Below the pieces are notes generated by a model. The model was not told where the DNA came from. It did not search any database and was given only the letters and a program-made list of their open reading frames with translations. A stretch of DNA of 64,000 nt from Ruegeria sp. HKCCSA071. Its GTDB lineage: Bacteria; Pseudomonadota; Alphaproteobacteria; Rhodobacterales; Rhodobacteraceae. Position numbers and translations under genes: made by a program. Within the stretch, counting starts at the first letter, position 1; each line of letters starts with the position of its first letter. Where the stretch lies: contig NZ_JAEDOX010000003.1 of assembly GCF_017872555.1 (NCBI RefSeq), positions 186,001-250,000 of the forward strand, written 5' to 3'. This document shows positions 63,333 to 64,000 of the stretch, piece after piece.

Positions 63333-63809
63333 ATGAGCCGACTGGATTCCATGCTGCGCCGACTGACCGCCCAACGTGACGGGCTGAACTGGGCAGCCGA
63401 ACAGATCAGTGACCAAACTGGCGACGTGCTGGATATGGGGCTAGGCAATGGTCGCACCTATGACCACCTGCGAGAGATTCTGCCGAACCGCCGGATCTGG
63501 GTGATGGATCGTGTGCTGCAATGCCATCCTGACAGCACGCCACCGGCCGAAGATTTCCTGCAAGGCGAAGCTGAACCCATGCTGCGGAGGCTGATGGTCG
63601 AGGGGCACAGGATCGCATTGGCTCATTATGATTTCGGACGCGGCATCAAACACGAAGATGTGGCCGAAGCCGCACGCCTCAGCCCGTTGATCGCGCAAGT
63701 CATGCAGCCCGGTGGGTTGTTGATTTCCGGCCAGCCCCTTGTCGGCTTCAACCAGATCAAAGGGCCCGAGACGATCGCGCCGGACCGTTACCTGTTCTAT
63801 ACGGCCTGA
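63333..63809 (+). CDS. Class I SAM-dependent methyltransferase (end of cassette)
   Basis: 158-aa protein with SAM motif LDMGLGNGRTYDHL and the family block CHPDSTPP, shared with the protein at 46499-46996. It is very small for a methyltransferase, and its substrate is unknown. It is 10 bases past the deacetylase and ends directly before the phnM stop on the opposite strand, with no gap. Confidence 0.82.
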   Translation: MSRLDSMLRRLTAQRDGLNWAAEQISDQTGDVLDMGLGNGRTYDHLREILPNRRIWVMDRVLQCHPDSTPPAEDFLQGEAEPMLRRLMVEGHRIALAHYDFGRGIKHEDVAEAARLSPLIAQVMQPGGLLISGQPLVGFNQIKGPETIAPDRYLFYTA

Positions 63810-64000
63810 TCACGCCACACGGCGACCGCGCGCCCAAACCGAGTTGAGGGCTGGCACACCCGCGCGCATCCGGAAACGGATAACATCGGCGCGGGCATTG
63901 GCGCGCAACTCGCCACGATCCTCTAGCCCGGCGGCCTGCGCCGGGGCCAATGTGACGGTCTTCATCCCACGCGCCATATCGCCCCACATTTCACCCAGCA
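63810..64000 (-). CDS. phnM: PhnM-type phosphonate metabolism protein (C-terminal fragment)
   Basis: The last 62 codons of a gene that continues past the window edge. They read MARGMKTVTLAPAQAAGLEDRG, then RADVIRFRM, AGVPALNSVWARGRRVA, the ending of amidohydrolase-fold PhnM, which releases diphosphate from alkylphosphonate-ribose triphosphate in the C-P lyase pathway. TGA at 63810-63812 abuts the convergent methyltransferase stop. Confidence 0.8.
   Translation of the reverse strand, partial: LGEMWGDMARGMKTVTLAPAQAAGLEDRGELRANARADVIRFRMRAGVPALNSVWARGRRVA

Noticed and set aside
1..64000. Mobile element, CRISPR array, tRNA or rRNA
   Set aside because: No transposase or integrase, no regularly spaced repeats, and no cloverleaf or rRNA-like block was seen while reading either strand.

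Overview
The window reads as chromosome of a marine alphaproteobacterium of the Rhodobacterales (Roseobacter group). Supporting signs are a SAM/SAH riboswitch in front of metK (a riboswitch class known almost only from Rhodobacterales), a Fur-family Irr-type regulator beside fabA-fabB-fabI, the gene order metK-trmB-aroA-cmk-rpsA-ihfB-lapA-trpF-trpB, and GC-rich codon use throughout. I saw no rRNA, tRNA, CRISPR array, insertion sequence or prophage.

Layout. 1-2.6 kb: tail of ribosomal protein L25 with a strong terminator, pth, a serine hydrolase and a DUF2237 protein. 2.6-4.2 kb: a surface beta-barrel protein, then about 690 bases without a convincing gene. 4.9-21.1 kb: mainly housekeeping genes on the minus strand (trpB, trpF, lapA, ihfB, rpsA, cmk, aroA, trmB, metK, lnt, corC, ybeY, phoH, miaB), interrupted by a YHS-domain protein on the plus strand and a small outer-membrane barrel. 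21.2-27.3 kb: a hypothetical protein, a divergent phytanoyl-CoA dioxygenase-like/LysR pair, irr, and the unsaturated fatty acid set fabA-fabB-fabI. 27.3-36.1 kb: FKBP, then a plus-strand run of accessory catabolic genes (haloacid dehalogenase, three alpha/beta hydrolases including a 3-oxoadipate enol-lactonase-like one, threonine dehydratase, drug-efflux MFS, zinc alcohol dehydrogenase, enolase-superfamily dehydratase) and a two-cysteine ArsR regulator.

36.1-39.1 kb: an unusual ABC permease/NBD/cyclic-nucleotide-binding fusion whose ATPase motifs are all degenerate and whose N-terminus lacks a normal start codon. 39.3-47.0 kb: DUF3307 and a C1/methylamine operon (GcvT-type oxidoreductase, MttB-family methyltransferase without pyrrolysine, TetR, FAD oxidoreductase), with GST and a small methyltransferase upstream. 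47.2-54.5 kb: a complete peptide/solute ABC importer operon ending in a CoA-transferase family III protein. 54.5-56.9 kb: a large MscS-type channel. 57.3-63.8 kb: a seven-gene, mostly overlapping glycan cassette (four glycosyltransferases, histidine phosphatase, polysaccharide deacetylase, methyltransferase). It converges on the end of phnM (C-P lyase pathway) at the window edge.

The best candidates for undescribed biology are the glycan cassette, the degenerate ABC/cNMP protein, and the MttB-GcvT-TetR-FAD operon. All functions are read from motifs and family memory; no searches were run.
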